Source: Phycisphaerae bacterium (GTDB lineage: Bacteria; Planctomycetota; Phycisphaerae; Sedimentisphaerales; Anaerohalosphaeraceae). Taken from it: a DNA stretch of 39,364 bases. The translations under genes and the position numbers were made by a program. The stretch is taken from assembly GCA_018433925.1 (NCBI GenBank), contig JAHDQI010000319.1:1-39364 (forward strand), given 5' to 3'. How positions within the stretch are numbered: the stretch's first letter is position 1; each line of letters starts with the position of its first letter. Of this stretch, positions 1 through 9,767 are shown piece by piece. A model generated the notes under the pieces. The model saw only the letters and a list, made by a program, of their open reading frames with translations. It had not been told where the DNA came from and made no database searches.

Positions 1-1458
1 AAAATCCAGTTGAATCGTCCCAAGTTGCCAGGAACGGCCGAGACAATCGCTGATGTGAAAGTCGATTTTAGGCCCGTAAAAGGCCCCGTCGCCTTCATTG
101 ATCTGGTACTCCATCTTCTTGTGTTTGAGGGCCCCTGCCAGGGCCTCGGTCGCAATCTCCCAAATCTCATCCGATCCGATATGATTTTCCGGCTTCGTGG
201 ACAGTTCCACATGGTAGTCTTCAAATCCAAAGGTCGAGTACATTTCCTGCACGAGGTTGATGACGCCGATGATTTCGCTTTCGATCTGATCAGGCATGCA
301 GAAAATATGGGCATCATCCTGAGTAAACTGCCTGACCCGCACCAGCCCGTGCATCTGTCCGCTGGCCTCATAACGATGCACCAGACCAAGCTCGGCCACC
401 CGCATGGGAAATTCCCGATACGAATGCTTTCGAGCATTGTAAATCAGCAGTCCGCCCGGGCAATTCATGGGCTTGATCGCGTAATTCACGTCATCAACAG
501 TCGTAAAATACATATTTTCTTTATAATGATCCCAATGGCCGCTTCGGTGCCATAGTGATTCATTCAGGATAATCGGGGTCTTGACCTCCGAATAGCCGTA
601 TTTCTTATGGATTTGCCTCCAAAAGTCGATGATTTCATTCCACAAAATCATCCCCTTCGGATGCAGGAACGCAAAACCCGGCCCCTCTTCGTGAAAACTG
701 AACAGATCCATCTGCTTGCCGATGAGCCGGTGATCCCGCTTCTTGGCTTCTTCGATACGCTCCAGGTAGGCCTGCAAATCCTTCTTTGACGACCAGACGG
801 TCCCGTACACCCGTTGGAGCATTTTCTGGCTTGCATCGCCGTGCCAGTAGGCCCCCGCCACACTCATGACCTTGAAGGCCTTTGGATCGATGCTGCCGGT
901 TCGGGGGATATGCGGCCCCCGGCAGAGATCCTCAAAACCATCGCCCTGCCGGTAAAAACTGATGATATCGCCGGTCGCCCGATGGATATTGTCAAGTTTG
1001 TACGGATCACCCGCCATTTTTTCCAGGGCTTCGTGCCGCTTCATTTCAATACGGACAAAGGGCTGGTCAGCTTTTACGATACGGGCCATCTCCTTTTCAA
1101 TCTTCTCAAAATCCTCCGGCCGAATCGGCTCATCCAGGTCGATGTCGTAATAAAAGCCGTCCTCGACAGTAGGACCATAGACCAGTTTGGCATCCGGCCA
1201 GAGCGTACAGATGGCCTCGGCCATGATATGGGCACAGCTATGACGCAAAATGTCCAGACCCTCCGGATCCCGGGCAGTAATGATTTGCAGGGTCGTTTCG
1301 CCGGAGATGGGGGTAGATAAATCGGTTATTCGGCCGTCAATCTTGGCCCCCAGGGCGGCCTGGGCAAGCCGAGATCCGATTTGTTCTGCGAATTGATAGG
1401 CGGTCGTCCCGTCCGCGTTTTCGAGGATCGATCCGTCAGGAAGCTTTACTTTCGCCAT
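1..1458 (-). CDS. thrS: Threonyl-tRNA synthetase, 3' end cut off by the window
   Basis: It charges tRNA-Thr with threonine in the cytoplasm. Translation of the minus strand from the ATG at 1456-1458 gives 486 codons of a family usually about 640 residues long, so roughly the last quarter lies outside the window. An N-terminal TGS domain (MAKVKLPDGSILENADGTTA) is followed by the second additional (editing) domain with HSCAHIMAEAI and CRGPHIP. The class II catalytic core then shows MNCPGG (a zinc-ligand Cys), VHRYEASGQMHGLVRVR (motif 2) and FTQDDAHIFC (a zinc-ligand His). A GGAAAGG ribosome binding site lies just before the ATG. The gene has its own promoter about 75 bases upstream and is separate from the run that ends at 1660. 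Identification is secure. Nothing can be said about the anticodon-binding domain. Confidence 0.97.
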   Translation of the reverse strand, partial: MAKVKLPDGSILENADGTTAYQFAEQIGSRLAQAALGAKIDGRITDLSTPISGETTLQIITARDPEGLDILRHSCAHIMAEAICTLWPDAKLVYGPTVEDGFYYDIDLDEPIRPEDFEKIEKEMARIVKADQPFVRIEMKRHEALEKMAGDPYKLDNIHRATGDIISFYRQGDGFEDLCRGPHIPRTGSIDPKAFKVMSVAGAYWHGDASQKMLQRVYGTVWSSKKDLQAYLERIEEAKKRDHRLIGKQMDLFSFHEEGPGFAFLHPKGMILWNEIIDFWRQIHKKYGYSEVKTPIILNESLWHRSGHWDHYKENMYFTTVDDVNYAIKPMNCPGGLLIYNARKHSYREFPMRVAELGLVHRYEASGQMHGLVRVRQFTQDDAHIFCMPDQIESEIIGVINLVQEMYSTFGFEDYHVELSTKPENHIGSDEIWEIATEALAGALKHKKMEYQINEGDGAFYGPKIDFHISDCLGRSWQLGTIQLDF

Positions 1459-1538
1459 ATTCCTTTCCAAACCCTGTCTATCATCTTCACGGCAGGCACC
1501 CGCCGTCTTTTCTCATTATCGTTATTTTCCGGAGTTTT

Positions 1539-1566
1539 AATATACCCAATTTCACCAAAAAGTCAA
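1539..1566 (-). promoter_or_regulatory. Sigma-70-type promoter of thrS
   Basis: On the minus strand TTGACT (1561-1566) is followed after 16 bases by TATATT (1539-1544). Transcription would start near 1532, giving a leader of about 75 bases. The leader contains a small hairpin (ACGGC paired with GCCGT) before the Shine-Dalgarno. No T-box or other known leader motif was recognised. Confidence 0.7.
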
Positions 1567-1591
1567 CAGGCCATTTTATCGCCCTTTTTTA

Positions 1592-1630
1592 CGAAAAATC
1601 GATGTTGTAGAGTCGATATTTCGTTTTTTT
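1592..1630 (+). terminator. Intrinsic-terminator-like hairpin on the plus strand
   Basis: CGAAAAATCGA (1592-1602) pairs with TCGATATTTCG (1613-1623) through ten base pairs and one mismatch around a ten-base loop. Seven T residues follow directly (1624-1630). The T-run follows the hairpin only on the plus strand, although both flanking genes are on the minus strand. It may stop transcripts running antisense to thrS or to the upstream gene. Confidence 0.5.
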
Positions 1631-1659
1631 AAGTATACAAAGCCGCCTTTGCCTAACCG

Positions 1660-2193
1660 TTAGGGCTTTTCAGGAATGCTTTCTTTGGCCGGATATTTGA
1701 GAGAATAGAGAATCCATATCACAGCCAGCAAGCCGAGTGAACTGGAGATCAGGACACCGGTGGAGGTGACGTGCTCAGTACCGGTCAGGTGTTTTGTCAG
1801 TCCCATCAGCGGGGAATAGTCCAGCCAGCCCAGTTCAGCCGGCAGCCATCGGCCCTGGATCAGGTAATAGAAAATATCCTCCCAGCCGGTGGCAAACAGC
1901 AGAATTCCGCTGATCGCCAGCCGAAAGGACTTGGCCGCCCATCCGAGCAGGACAAACAGGCACACACCCAGCGGCATAAAGGCAAGCTGCCAGCGCAGGA
2001 TCGGTGTCTGCCGGCCGAACATCACGGCATTAAATTCCTGATCCCAGATGATGTTGTATTTGCCGGCAATGGGATGATAGATCTTTTCGAGTACGATGTA
2101 ATCCACATAAGCCAGCAGGAGAATTGAAATAAAAAGAAGGATTGCGAATTTCACCCGAAGACGTTTTCCCTCTGGAGTACCGGTTTTGTCCAT
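1660..2193 (-). CDS. Unknown four-helix membrane protein
   Basis: This 177-residue protein was not recognised. Four hydrophobic segments are visible at about residues 16-35, 66-87, 92-112 and 146-165. A polar loop of about 30 residues (KIYHPIAGKYNIIWDQEF) lies between the first two, and there is a charged tail. Two Trp-rich stretches (GWEDIFYYLIQGRW, LGWLDYSPLMG) sit in the connection after the third helix. No catalytic motif is apparent. The gene starts 22 bases after the DUF2062 gene stops and is the last of the minus-strand run, so it is probably co-transcribed. Its stop codon lies inside a small inverted repeat (CCTAA / TTAGG), but no U-tract follows, so a terminator is not evident. Confidence 0.75.
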   Translation of the reverse strand: MDKTGTPEGKRLRVKFAILLFISILLLAYVDYIVLEKIYHPIAGKYNIIWDQEFNAVMFGRQTPILRWQLAFMPLGVCLFVLLGWAAKSFRLAISGILLFATGWEDIFYYLIQGRWLPAELGWLDYSPLMGLTKHLTGTEHVTSTGVLISSSLGLLAVIWILYSLKYPAKESIPEKP

Positions 2194-2215
2194 TTCCGCT
2201 GGTTCCTTTCTGTAT

Positions 2216-2812
2216 TCAGGGGTTCTTTCGTGCTGTTGTGGTTTGATTTGAATCCGGATTCGGCGATTCGGTCGGCTGCTTTCGGAGTGTTCGTTTATTT
2301 CTCTGCCTTCTCGTCAATTCCCAGAGACCTCCGACAATGATATTGGCGCCCAGCGCCGAGCCGAGAGAAAAAATAAATGAGCCGGTCCAAAGATACAGTC
2401 CCTGCATAAGCACGCCGACGGTTTTGCCCTCAATGTTATACAATTCAATAATCTCCCTCAGCGGGGTAAAATCATCCAGCAGGTATCTGCCCAGCCGCCA
2501 TGCAGCCAGGTAAATCGGCAGCGCGGTAAGGGGGTTGGTGACCCAGCAGGCCGCCAGGGCGATGGGCAGATTCACCTTGAAGCAAATCGCCCCAAACGCA
2601 GCCAGGATCATCTGAATACCCAGGGTAGGCATAAACGCCACAAACAGCCCAAGCGCCAGGCCTCCGACAACGGAACGTTTGTTGATTTTCCACAGATTAT
2701 TATCGAAGATCCGATGTCCCCAGATATGAAAGAGAGGTGTATCTTTCAGTTTTCGCTTGATTGCCGACTGTTTTCTTTGCCATTTCCGCAGCCAGAGCCA
2801 CATATCCCGCAT
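2216..2812 (-). CDS. DUF2062 family membrane protein
   Basis: A 198-residue protein with a basic, Trp-rich N-terminus (RKWQRKQSAIKRKLK) and several membrane segments from about residue 48 to 165. The core GLALGLFVAFMPTLGIQM, then NLPIALAACWVTNPLT and a following Pro-Ile-Tyr, is the conserved glycine/proline-rich signature of DUF2062. Members are small inner-membrane proteins of unknown biochemical role. The C-terminal 30 residues are hydrophilic and rich in Asn, Thr and Arg. The gene starts 57 bases after nifS stops and is probably read through from the Cys/Fe-S operon. The neighbours give no clear hint of its function. Confidence 0.85.
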   Translation of the reverse strand: MRDMWLWLRKWQRKQSAIKRKLKDTPLFHIWGHRIFDNNLWKINKRSVVGGLALGLFVAFMPTLGIQMILAAFGAICFKVNLPIALAACWVTNPLTALPIYLAAWRLGRYLLDDFTPLREIIELYNIEGKTVGVLMQGLYLWTGSFIFSLGSALGANIIVGGLWELTRRQRNKRTLRKQPTESPNPDSNQTTTARKNP

Positions 2813-2869
2813 CCCTTTGTCAAAATCTTGTTTCCTTTACATGCTATCGGGAAGAGAACTCCCTCCGCT

Positions 2870-4033
2870 TTAAGCGGTTTTGACAAAAGGACTCAATTCT
2901 CGCAATCGATGAATGATGGGCCCGATTTTCTGGGCGACAAAGTCCACCTCCTCTTCGGTATTAAAGCGGCTTAAACTGAATCGCACGGAGCCGTGAGCCG
3001 CCGTAAAGGGCACCCCCATCGCACGCATCACATGCGAGGGTTCCAGGGAGCCGGACGTACAGGCCGAGCCGGAGCTTGCACAAATCCCGTACTGGTTGAG
3101 CATCATGAGAATGGACTCTCCCTCGATAAATTCAAAGCTGACATTGAGTGTATTCGGCAGCCGGTTCTCACGGTCGCCATTGACCATCGAATCGGGGCAG
3201 ACGGCCAGAATCTTCTCTTCAAGTCTGTCTCGCAGCGACCGCACGCGGGTGTTCTCATCGTCCATGGAGTCGGCGGCCAGTTGACAGGCCTTTCCGAGCG
3301 CCGCAATACCGGCAACGTTTTCAGTCCCGCCCCGACGGCCCGCTTCCTGATGCCCCCCCAGCAGGAACGGCGCCAGCCGCGTACCCCGGCGAACATAAAG
3401 CACCCCGATCCCCTTGGGAGCATGCAGTTTGTGGCCGGACAGGGAAAGCATATCAATATTGCTGCGGCGAAGGGTCAACGGAATTTTGCCGACGGCCTGG
3501 ACAGCGTCTGTATGAAAAGGCACCCCACGAGCCCGGCAGATCGCCCCGATTTCCTCGACGGGGAAGATCACACCGGTCTCATTATTCGCATACATGATCG
3601 TAACCAGGGCGGTATTGTCGTCAATGACCTCGGCCAGTTCATCGAGATTCAGATTGCCCTCTTTATCGACGCTAAGCTCATACACCTGGTAGCCGTGATG
3701 TTCCAACTCGCGGCAGGGACTCAGAACCGCCGGATGTTCAACCCGGCTGGTAATAACCTTGCGGCGGCGAGGATAAGTGGCCAGGGTACCGCGAATAGCG
3801 GCATTGTCACTTTCGGTGCCGCAGCTTGTAAAAATGATCTCATCGGGATCGCAGCCGAGCAGATCGGCGATACGCTGCCGGGACTGCTGGACTTTTTTGG
3901 CAACCTGCCCCCCGAAGCTGTGCATACTCGAGGGGTTGCCGTACAACTCGCCCAGGTACGGCATCATTTCCTCGATGACGGCATCGTCCACTTTGGTCGT
4001 GGCGTTATTATCCATGTATATTACGCGGTTCAT
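2870..4033 (-). CDS. nifS: Cysteine desulfurase, NifS type
   Basis: This PLP enzyme takes sulfur from cysteine as a persulfide and hands it to a scaffold, here most likely the NifU encoded just before it. Starting at MNRVIYMDNNATTKVD gives 387 residues. The PLP lysine in SLSGHKLHAPKG is residue 202 and the catalytic cysteine in SSGSACTSGS is residue 325. These are the same numbers as in Azotobacter vinelandii NifS. The longer frame beginning at 4090 would overlap nifU by 56 bases. The ATG at 4031-4033 lies one base after the nifU stop and has a GGGAGG ribosome binding site inside the end of nifU, which points to translational coupling. A housekeeping IscS role is possible, but the pairing with a full-length NifU favours the NIF type. 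Confidence 0.95.
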   Translation of the reverse strand: MNRVIYMDNNATTKVDDAVIEEMMPYLGELYGNPSSMHSFGGQVAKKVQQSRQRIADLLGCDPDEIIFTSCGTESDNAAIRGTLATYPRRRKVITSRVEHPAVLSPCRELEHHGYQVYELSVDKEGNLNLDELAEVIDDNTALVTIMYANNETGVIFPVEEIGAICRARGVPFHTDAVQAVGKIPLTLRRSNIDMLSLSGHKLHAPKGIGVLYVRRGTRLAPFLLGGHQEAGRRGGTENVAGIAALGKACQLAADSMDDENTRVRSLRDRLEEKILAVCPDSMVNGDRENRLPNTLNVSFEFIEGESILMMLNQYGICASSGSACTSGSLEPSHVMRAMGVPFTAAHGSVRFSLSRFNTEEEVDFVAQKIGPIIHRLRELSPFVKTA

Positions 4034-4034
4034 C

Positions 4035-4925
4035 TTATACCTCCCGATGCTGATGGGGCTGGTTTCGTGAGTCGGTTCCTTCTTCGACAACCAGGTCCGG
4101 GCTTACATATTCGCGCAGCCGCGCCTCGACAACTTCCTTCAGGGTATAGTCGGCCAGTTTACAGCTTGCGCACATGCCGCGAAACGCCACGATCACCCGG
4201 TCATCAACGACATCAATCAGCTCGATGTCGCCGCCGTGAATCCGCATGGCCGGGCGAATCTGCTCCTGCATGGTATCCTGGATCAGGGCGATTTTCTGAA
4301 TATTGGTCAGCTTGCGGGGACGCGGTTCAGGATGGATCCGCAGTTTTTTAACCCGGTCGCCCTGCACTTCGGCAATCAGTTTTTCGATCTGGCCCTTGCA
4401 GCCGCCGCAGCCGCCCCCCGCCTTGCAGTAATTGGTCACCTGTTCAACGGAAGTCAGATCATTGTCATGAACGACTCGCTTGATTTCTTCATCGGTCACA
4501 CCAAAACAGGTACAGACGACCCGCCCTTTTTTGGATTTGGGGGCCGCGGCCCGGCCTTTGGCCCGATAGTTTTCAATCGCCGCCATCAGGGCCTCGTGCC
4601 CCATTACCGAGCAGTGCATTTTCTGATCCGGCAGACCGCCGAGCTGCTTGACAATATCCTGGTTGGTTATCTTCTCGGCTTCTTCAAGGGTCAGACCCTT
4701 GACCATCTCCGTGAGAACCGAGGAAGAGGCGATCGCGCTGGCACAGCCAAAGGTCTTGAACATGGCCTCCGCGATGCGGCCGTCTTTACCCAGTTTGAAG
4801 GTAAACGTCAACGCATCCCCGCAGGCCAGCGAACCAACCTCGCCGGTCCCGTCAGCATCTTTCAAAATGCCGACATTCTGCGGATGAAAAAAATGCTCCA
4901 TCACATCGTCTGTATAATCCCACAT
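4035..4925 (-). CDS. nifU: NifU-type Fe-S cluster scaffold, full three-domain form
   Basis: A 296-residue protein on which Fe-S clusters are built before transfer to apo-enzymes. Three domains are visible. The IscU-like N-terminal domain carries Cys35, Cys61 and Cys105 (LACGDA, FGCASA, MHCSV). The central BFD-like [2Fe-2S] domain carries Cys138, Cys140, Cys173 and Cys176 (VVCTCFG, GGGCGGCKG). The C-terminal NifU domain has the CASC pair Cys252/Cys255. The arrangement and spacing match diazotroph NifU closely. It is followed directly by nifS. No nitrogenase genes are in the window. NIF-type assembly systems also occur in non-fixing anaerobes, where they serve general Fe-S assembly, and that is the likely role here. 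Confidence 0.95.
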   Translation of the reverse strand: MWDYTDDVMEHFFHPQNVGILKDADGTGEVGSLACGDALTFTFKLGKDGRIAEAMFKTFGCASAIASSSVLTEMVKGLTLEEAEKITNQDIVKQLGGLPDQKMHCSVMGHEALMAAIENYRAKGRAAAPKSKKGRVVCTCFGVTDEEIKRVVHDNDLTSVEQVTNYCKAGGGCGGCKGQIEKLIAEVQGDRVKKLRIHPEPRPRKLTNIQKIALIQDTMQEQIRPAMRIHGGDIELIDVVDDRVIVAFRGMCASCKLADYTLKEVVEARLREYVSPDLVVEEGTDSRNQPHQHREV

Positions 4926-4968
4926 AATCCGTCTCCGGTATTCCCCTACCTATACGTCGGAGGGGTCT

Positions 4969-6276
<1,308 letters not shown>

Positions 6277-6299
6277 CTATAATATTCGTTTTCTCCGTT

Positions 6300-7211
6300 T
6301 TAATCAGGCAGCACCTCGATCATCCGGTCCAGGGCCTGCCGGGCCGCGACCCGAACCGCTTCCGGAACCGTAATCTGATGACCCATATCCTCCAGGGACC
6401 ACAGCACCTTTTCGAGAGTGATTTTCTTCATATTGGGACAAATCGCCCGTTCCGAAACACACACAAATTCTTTCTCCGGATACTGTTTTTTTAACGTATG
6501 AACAATGCCTTCTTCTGTGGCGATAATAAAACTCCGTGCCGGGCTTTCCCCGGCGAACCGAAGCATCTGCCCGGTACTCAAGAGCCGATCAGCCAGCGCC
6601 CGCACCTGCGGCCCGCATTCCGGGTGGGCCAGAACCAGTGCATCCGGATGATGCTCCCGGGCGGCCTGAATGTCGTCGGGACTAATCCGCACATGGGTCG
6701 GGCAGTAGCCGGGCCATAAAATCATCTCGCGGCCGGTCTGCTCCTGCACAAAAGCCCCAAGATGCTGATCGGGAACAAAGAGAATGTTCTTTTCTTTCGG
6801 CAGAAGACTGACCAGTTTGACAGCGTTGCTGCTCGTGCAGCAGTAGTCGCTGAGGGCCTTGACCTCGGCCGGCGAATTGACATAGCAAACCACAAGGGCC
6901 TCCGGATGCTTGCGCTTCATCTCCTCAAGCTGGCGGGCGGTTATCATGTCGGCCATGGGACAGCCCGCGTTCCGCTCCGGCAGCAGAACGGTTTTATTCG
7001 GCGACAAAATGGCCGCTGTTTCGGCCATAAAAAGCACGCCGCAAAAAACGATTACCTCCGCATCGGTCCGGGAGGCCTCCACGCTCAGACCCAGGGAATC
7101 TCCTACAAAGTCAGCCAGATCCTGAATCGGCCCCGGCTGGTAATTATGAGCCAGGATCACGGCATTTCTCTGTTTCTTGAGTTGCTGAATTTTATCCAGA
7201 ATAGCGGTCAC
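6300..7211 (-). CDS. nadA: Quinolinate synthase A
   Basis: It condenses iminoaspartate with dihydroxyacetone phosphate to give quinolinate, the NAD precursor, using a [4Fe-4S] cluster. At 303 residues it has normal length for the compact form. The three cluster cysteines appear to be Cys84 (NAGCPMAD), Cys170 (WPGYCPTH) and Cys258 (AICPNMKK), matching the known spacing. The substrate-site motifs AHNYQ near the start, HPECGP and STGQM are present. The ATG overlaps the cysE stop by four bases (ATGA), so the two are translationally coupled. No nadB or nadC is nearby. Its place in a sulfur and Fe-S operon fits its need for a cluster rather than NAD pathway clustering. Confidence 0.96.
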   Translation of the reverse strand: MTAILDKIQQLKKQRNAVILAHNYQPGPIQDLADFVGDSLGLSVEASRTDAEVIVFCGVLFMAETAAILSPNKTVLLPERNAGCPMADMITARQLEEMKRKHPEALVVCYVNSPAEVKALSDYCCTSSNAVKLVSLLPKEKNILFVPDQHLGAFVQEQTGREMILWPGYCPTHVRISPDDIQAAREHHPDALVLAHPECGPQVRALADRLLSTGQMLRFAGESPARSFIIATEEGIVHTLKKQYPEKEFVCVSERAICPNMKKITLEKVLWSLEDMGHQITVPEAVRVAARQALDRMIEVLPD

Positions 7212-8152
7212 TTTTTGACTCCGTTCTTTGAGCGGTCTCGTTTTCGTCCTCGTGTCACATACATCGATTCGGGCTTGGCCACCGTCACCACCGTGCCGGC
7301 AGGGATGGACTCGCGAATCCAGACATTGCCCCCGATGACGGCGCCGCGGCCGATGGTGATATCGCCCAGCAGCGTCGCCTCGGCATAAACCGTAACCCCA
7401 TCCTCCAGGGTCGGATGACGTTTCTGCCCCCGGATGATTCGGCCCCGTTCATCCCGGGGAAAACTCAGCGCCCCAAGCGTCACCCCCTGGTACATCTTGA
7501 CATGATTTCCGATAATCGAGGTCTCGCCAATGACAACGCCGGTCCCGTGATCGATAAAGAAATGGTTCCCGATTGTAGCCCCCGGATGAATGTCAATACC
7601 GGTTTGACTGTGAGCCCACTCGGACAGGATCCGCGGAATCAGCGGCACTTCCATTGTATACAGTTCATGCGCAATGCGGTGAGTGGCAATAGCAATAATA
7701 TACGGGTAACTGATTACCACTTCCTCGAACGACTTGGCCGCCGGATCGCCTTCATAAGCGGCCTGCACATCGGCCTTGAGCAGTCGCCGAATTTCCGGCA
7801 GCCGGCTGAGCAATTGTTCACTGCAGCGGGCAGCCATCCGGGGACAGTCGCAGGGATGGCAGTCTTTCAGACGGCATCGATGACGCAGCGCCCGCTCAAT
7901 CTGCTCGGCAAGATCCCGCTGGGCAGCCAGCAGAAGCTCATGAACCACTGAAAAAATCGTATCTTTAGTAACCGATCGTTTGCCTGTATAGCCGGGGAAT
8001 AAAATCTCAAGAAGAATCTCAAGAACATGGATAATACGGTCGCGTACCGGAAGATTCTTGTTGTCTATAAAATTAATACCCGAATCATCCTCATACGTCT
8101 GGACGATTTGGTCAGTGACGGCATCATAATTAAAGACCTTCTCCGAATCCAT
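7208..8152 (-). CDS. cysE: Serine O-acetyltransferase (EpsC-like long form)
   Basis: It acetylates serine to O-acetylserine, the substrate of the cysteine synthase encoded just upstream. Of 314 residues, the first 170 or so form a helical N-terminal domain with a Cys-rich patch (HRCRLKDCHPCDCPRM). The rest is a left-handed beta-helix of hexapeptide repeats: GIDIHPGATIG, then FIDHGTGVVIGET with the catalytic His, then HVKMYQGVTLGA. This order is that of the EpsC/SAT family. The C-terminus ends in basic residues (GRKRDRSKNGVKK) and lacks the terminal isoleucine that plugs the CysK active site in the classic cysteine synthase complex. It lies 11 bases after cysK and overlaps nadA. Confidence 0.92.
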   Translation of the reverse strand: MDSEKVFNYDAVTDQIVQTYEDDSGINFIDNKNLPVRDRIIHVLEILLEILFPGYTGKRSVTKDTIFSVVHELLLAAQRDLAEQIERALRHRCRLKDCHPCDCPRMAARCSEQLLSRLPEIRRLLKADVQAAYEGDPAAKSFEEVVISYPYIIAIATHRIAHELYTMEVPLIPRILSEWAHSQTGIDIHPGATIGNHFFIDHGTGVVIGETSIIGNHVKMYQGVTLGALSFPRDERGRIIRGQKRHPTLEDGVTVYAEATLLGDITIGRGAVIGGNVWIRESIPAGTVVTVAKPESMYVTRGRKRDRSKNGVKK

Positions 8153-8163
8153 GGTTTTCGCAT

Positions 8164-9090
8164 TTAAAGTTGGGAGTACAAATCTGTGGAAAGATAGCGT
8201 TCTCCCGTATCACACATGATAAAGACAATCTGCTTGCCTTCGTTCTCCGGCTGTCTGGAAAGCTCCACCGCCGCATGGCAGGCCGCCCCGGCGCTGATGC
8301 CGCCGAGGATCCCTTCCAAACGAGCCATTTTGCGGGCCGCCTCAAGCGCTTGATCATTGGTCACTGTCAGAATGCGGTCATAAACCTGCGTGTTGAGTAC
8401 CTGCGGTACGAAACCGGCTCCGATCCCCTGGATCTTGTGCGGACCGGGTTTGCCGCCGGACAACACCGGTGAATCGGCAGGTTCTACCGCAATGACCTCC
8501 AGGTTTGGATTTTTCTCTTTCAACGCCTCTCCGCAGCCGGTGATGGTTCCGCCGGTCCCGACACCGGATACAAGAATATCCACCTTCCCGTCAGTATCCT
8601 CCCAGATCTCCACCGCCGTGGTCTGTCGATGGGCCTGCGGGTTGGCCGGATTCTGAAACTGCTGCAGAATCATTGAATGGGCGGTGGACGCCTGAATTTT
8701 CTTGGCTTCCTCAATCGCCCCCTGCATACCAAGCACCGCCGGGGTCAGCACAATCTGCGCCCCCAGGATAGCCAGCAGCTTGCGCCGCTCAATGCTCATC
8801 GATTCAGGCATCGTCAAAATTAATTTGTACCCGCGGGAGGCGCACACAAAAGCCAGGCCGACGCCCGTATTCCCGCTGGTCGGCTCAATCAAAACAGTAT
8901 CTTTCGTCAAAAGCCCCTGTTCCTCAGCGGACTGAATCATGGAAACCGCGATGCGATCCTTGACGCTGCTGCACGGATTAAAAGATTCCATTTTCGCCAG
9001 CACGGTTCCATACGAACCGCCCATCCGATTCAGTCGAACAAGCGGGGTCCGCCCGACGGTTTCGGTTATGTCGTCAAATATTCGGCCCAT
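8164..9090 (-). CDS. cysK: Cysteine synthase A (O-acetylserine sulfhydrylase)
   Basis: This PLP enzyme makes cysteine from O-acetylserine and sulfide. It is 308 residues, the usual CysK length. The PLP lysine is residue 44 in [11 protein letters not shown], the substrate loop reads [13 protein letters not shown], and the phosphate-binding loop is [11 protein letters not shown]. The C-terminal [13 protein letters not shown] is typical of CysK. A GGAG ribosome binding site lies nine bases before the ATG. It is the first enzyme gene after the Rrf2 regulator (18-base gap) and precedes cysE, so the two steps of cysteine synthesis are adjacent and very likely co-regulated. Confidence 0.97.
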   Translation of the reverse strand: MGRIFDDITETVGRTPLVRLNRMGGSYGTVLAKMESFNPCSSVKDRIAVSMIQSAEEQGLLTKDTVLIEPTSGNTGVGLAFVCASRGYKLILTMPESMSIERRKLLAILGAQIVLTPAVLGMQGAIEEAKKIQASTAHSMILQQFQNPANPQAHRQTTAVEIWEDTDGKVDILVSGVGTGGTITGCGEALKEKNPNLEVIAVEPADSPVLSGGKPGPHKIQGIGAGFVPQVLNTQVYDRILTVTNDQALEAARKMARLEGILGGISAGAACHAAVELSRQPENEGKQIVFIMCDTGERYLSTDLYSQL

Positions 9091-9108
9091 GTATTTCTCC
9101 GAATTTGG

Positions 9109-9546
9109 TCAAATCTGATAATTCTTCGTCTCCTTTGCCTGCACAGACTGATCAACCAGATCCTTCAGCGTCCGGGATTTCAATACGTCCATAATTGCGT
9201 TTTGAATTTCATCCCAGATCTGGCGGGTTGCGCAATCGGTACAGCGAGGACAATATTCCGAATGCTCCAGGCACTCGACCGGAGTGATCGGACCTTCGAG
9301 CGTCACAAAAATGTCTTTCAGGTAAATCTCAGCCGGCGGCCGGGCCAGCATATATCCGCCGCGGGGACCGCGGATACTGCGTACAAGCCCCGAACTCTTC
9401 AGCATCGCGATGAGCTGCTCCAGGTATTTATTAGAGATGTCCTCGCGATCGGCAATCGCCTTAATCTGCAGGGGTTTTTTTCCGTACTCAAGCGCCAACT
9501 CAAGCATGGCCCGCATTCCATAACGTGTTCTTGATGATAGTTTCAT
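9109..9546 (-). CDS. Rrf2 family transcription regulator (IscR/CymR-like)
   Basis: A 145-residue winged-helix repressor that heads the cysteine / Fe-S run and probably controls it. MKLSSRTRYGMRAMLELA and ISNKYLEQLIAMLKSSGLV followed by RGPRGGYML are the DNA-binding signature of Rrf2 proteins. Four cysteines at residues 92, 99, 102 and 105 (VECLEHSEYCPRCTDC) sit where IscR carries its cluster ligands, so an Fe-S cluster or thiol sensor is likely. CymR, the cysteine repressor, binds the CysK-CysE system instead and lacks such a cysteine set, so the IscR side seems closer. The AGGAG ribosome binding site and ATG are clear. An inverted repeat beside its own -10 box suggests autoregulation. Confidence 0.93.
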   Translation of the reverse strand: MKLSSRTRYGMRAMLELALEYGKKPLQIKAIADREDISNKYLEQLIAMLKSSGLVRSIRGPRGGYMLARPPAEIYLKDIFVTLEGPITPVECLEHSEYCPRCTDCATRQIWDEIQNAIMDVLKSRTLKDLVDQSVQAKETKNYQI

Positions 9547-9569
9547 GGTAATCTCCTATATTTCCCAGT

Positions 9570-9589
9570 ATTATAGTAGTTTACAAACT
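9570..9589 (-). promoter_or_regulatory. Promoter -10 box with overlapping inverted repeat, upstream of the Rrf2 gene
   Basis: On the minus strand a perfect TATAAT lies at 9570-9575, 23 bases before the Rrf2 start codon. Just upstream of it is AGTTTGTAAACT (9578-9589), an inverted repeat with five-base arms and a two-base centre. The -35 region is poor, as often seen for activator- or repressor-controlled promoters. The repeat is a candidate operator for the Rrf2 protein. Confidence 0.55.
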
Positions 9590-9695
9590 TTCTACTTTAC
9601 AATCAAGCATTTGTGCGAAATAAAATACAATATTCTTATAAACATATCAAGAATCTTCTTATCCGGATTCTCCGGCTCTCTTATATGATTTAGAG

Positions 9696-9724
9696 TTGAC
9701 AATACCCGACGCTCCGCGTACTAT
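9696..9724 (+). promoter_or_regulatory. Sigma-70-type promoter of the glycosyltransferase operon
   Basis: TTGACA (9696-9701) and TACTAT (9719-9724) are separated by 17 bases. Transcription would begin near 9731. This also rules out a translation start at the TTG inside the -35 box and supports the ATG at 9768. Confidence 0.75.
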
Positions 9725-9767
9725 TTCAAGATCATCGGCAACGAGATCAACGAAAGGACACGGCAAG

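Noticed and set aside
10-1320. Long plus-strand open frames across 10-555 and 814-1320
   Set aside because: They lie opposite thrS, whose minus-strand translation matches the family throughout; the plus-strand proteins resemble nothing.
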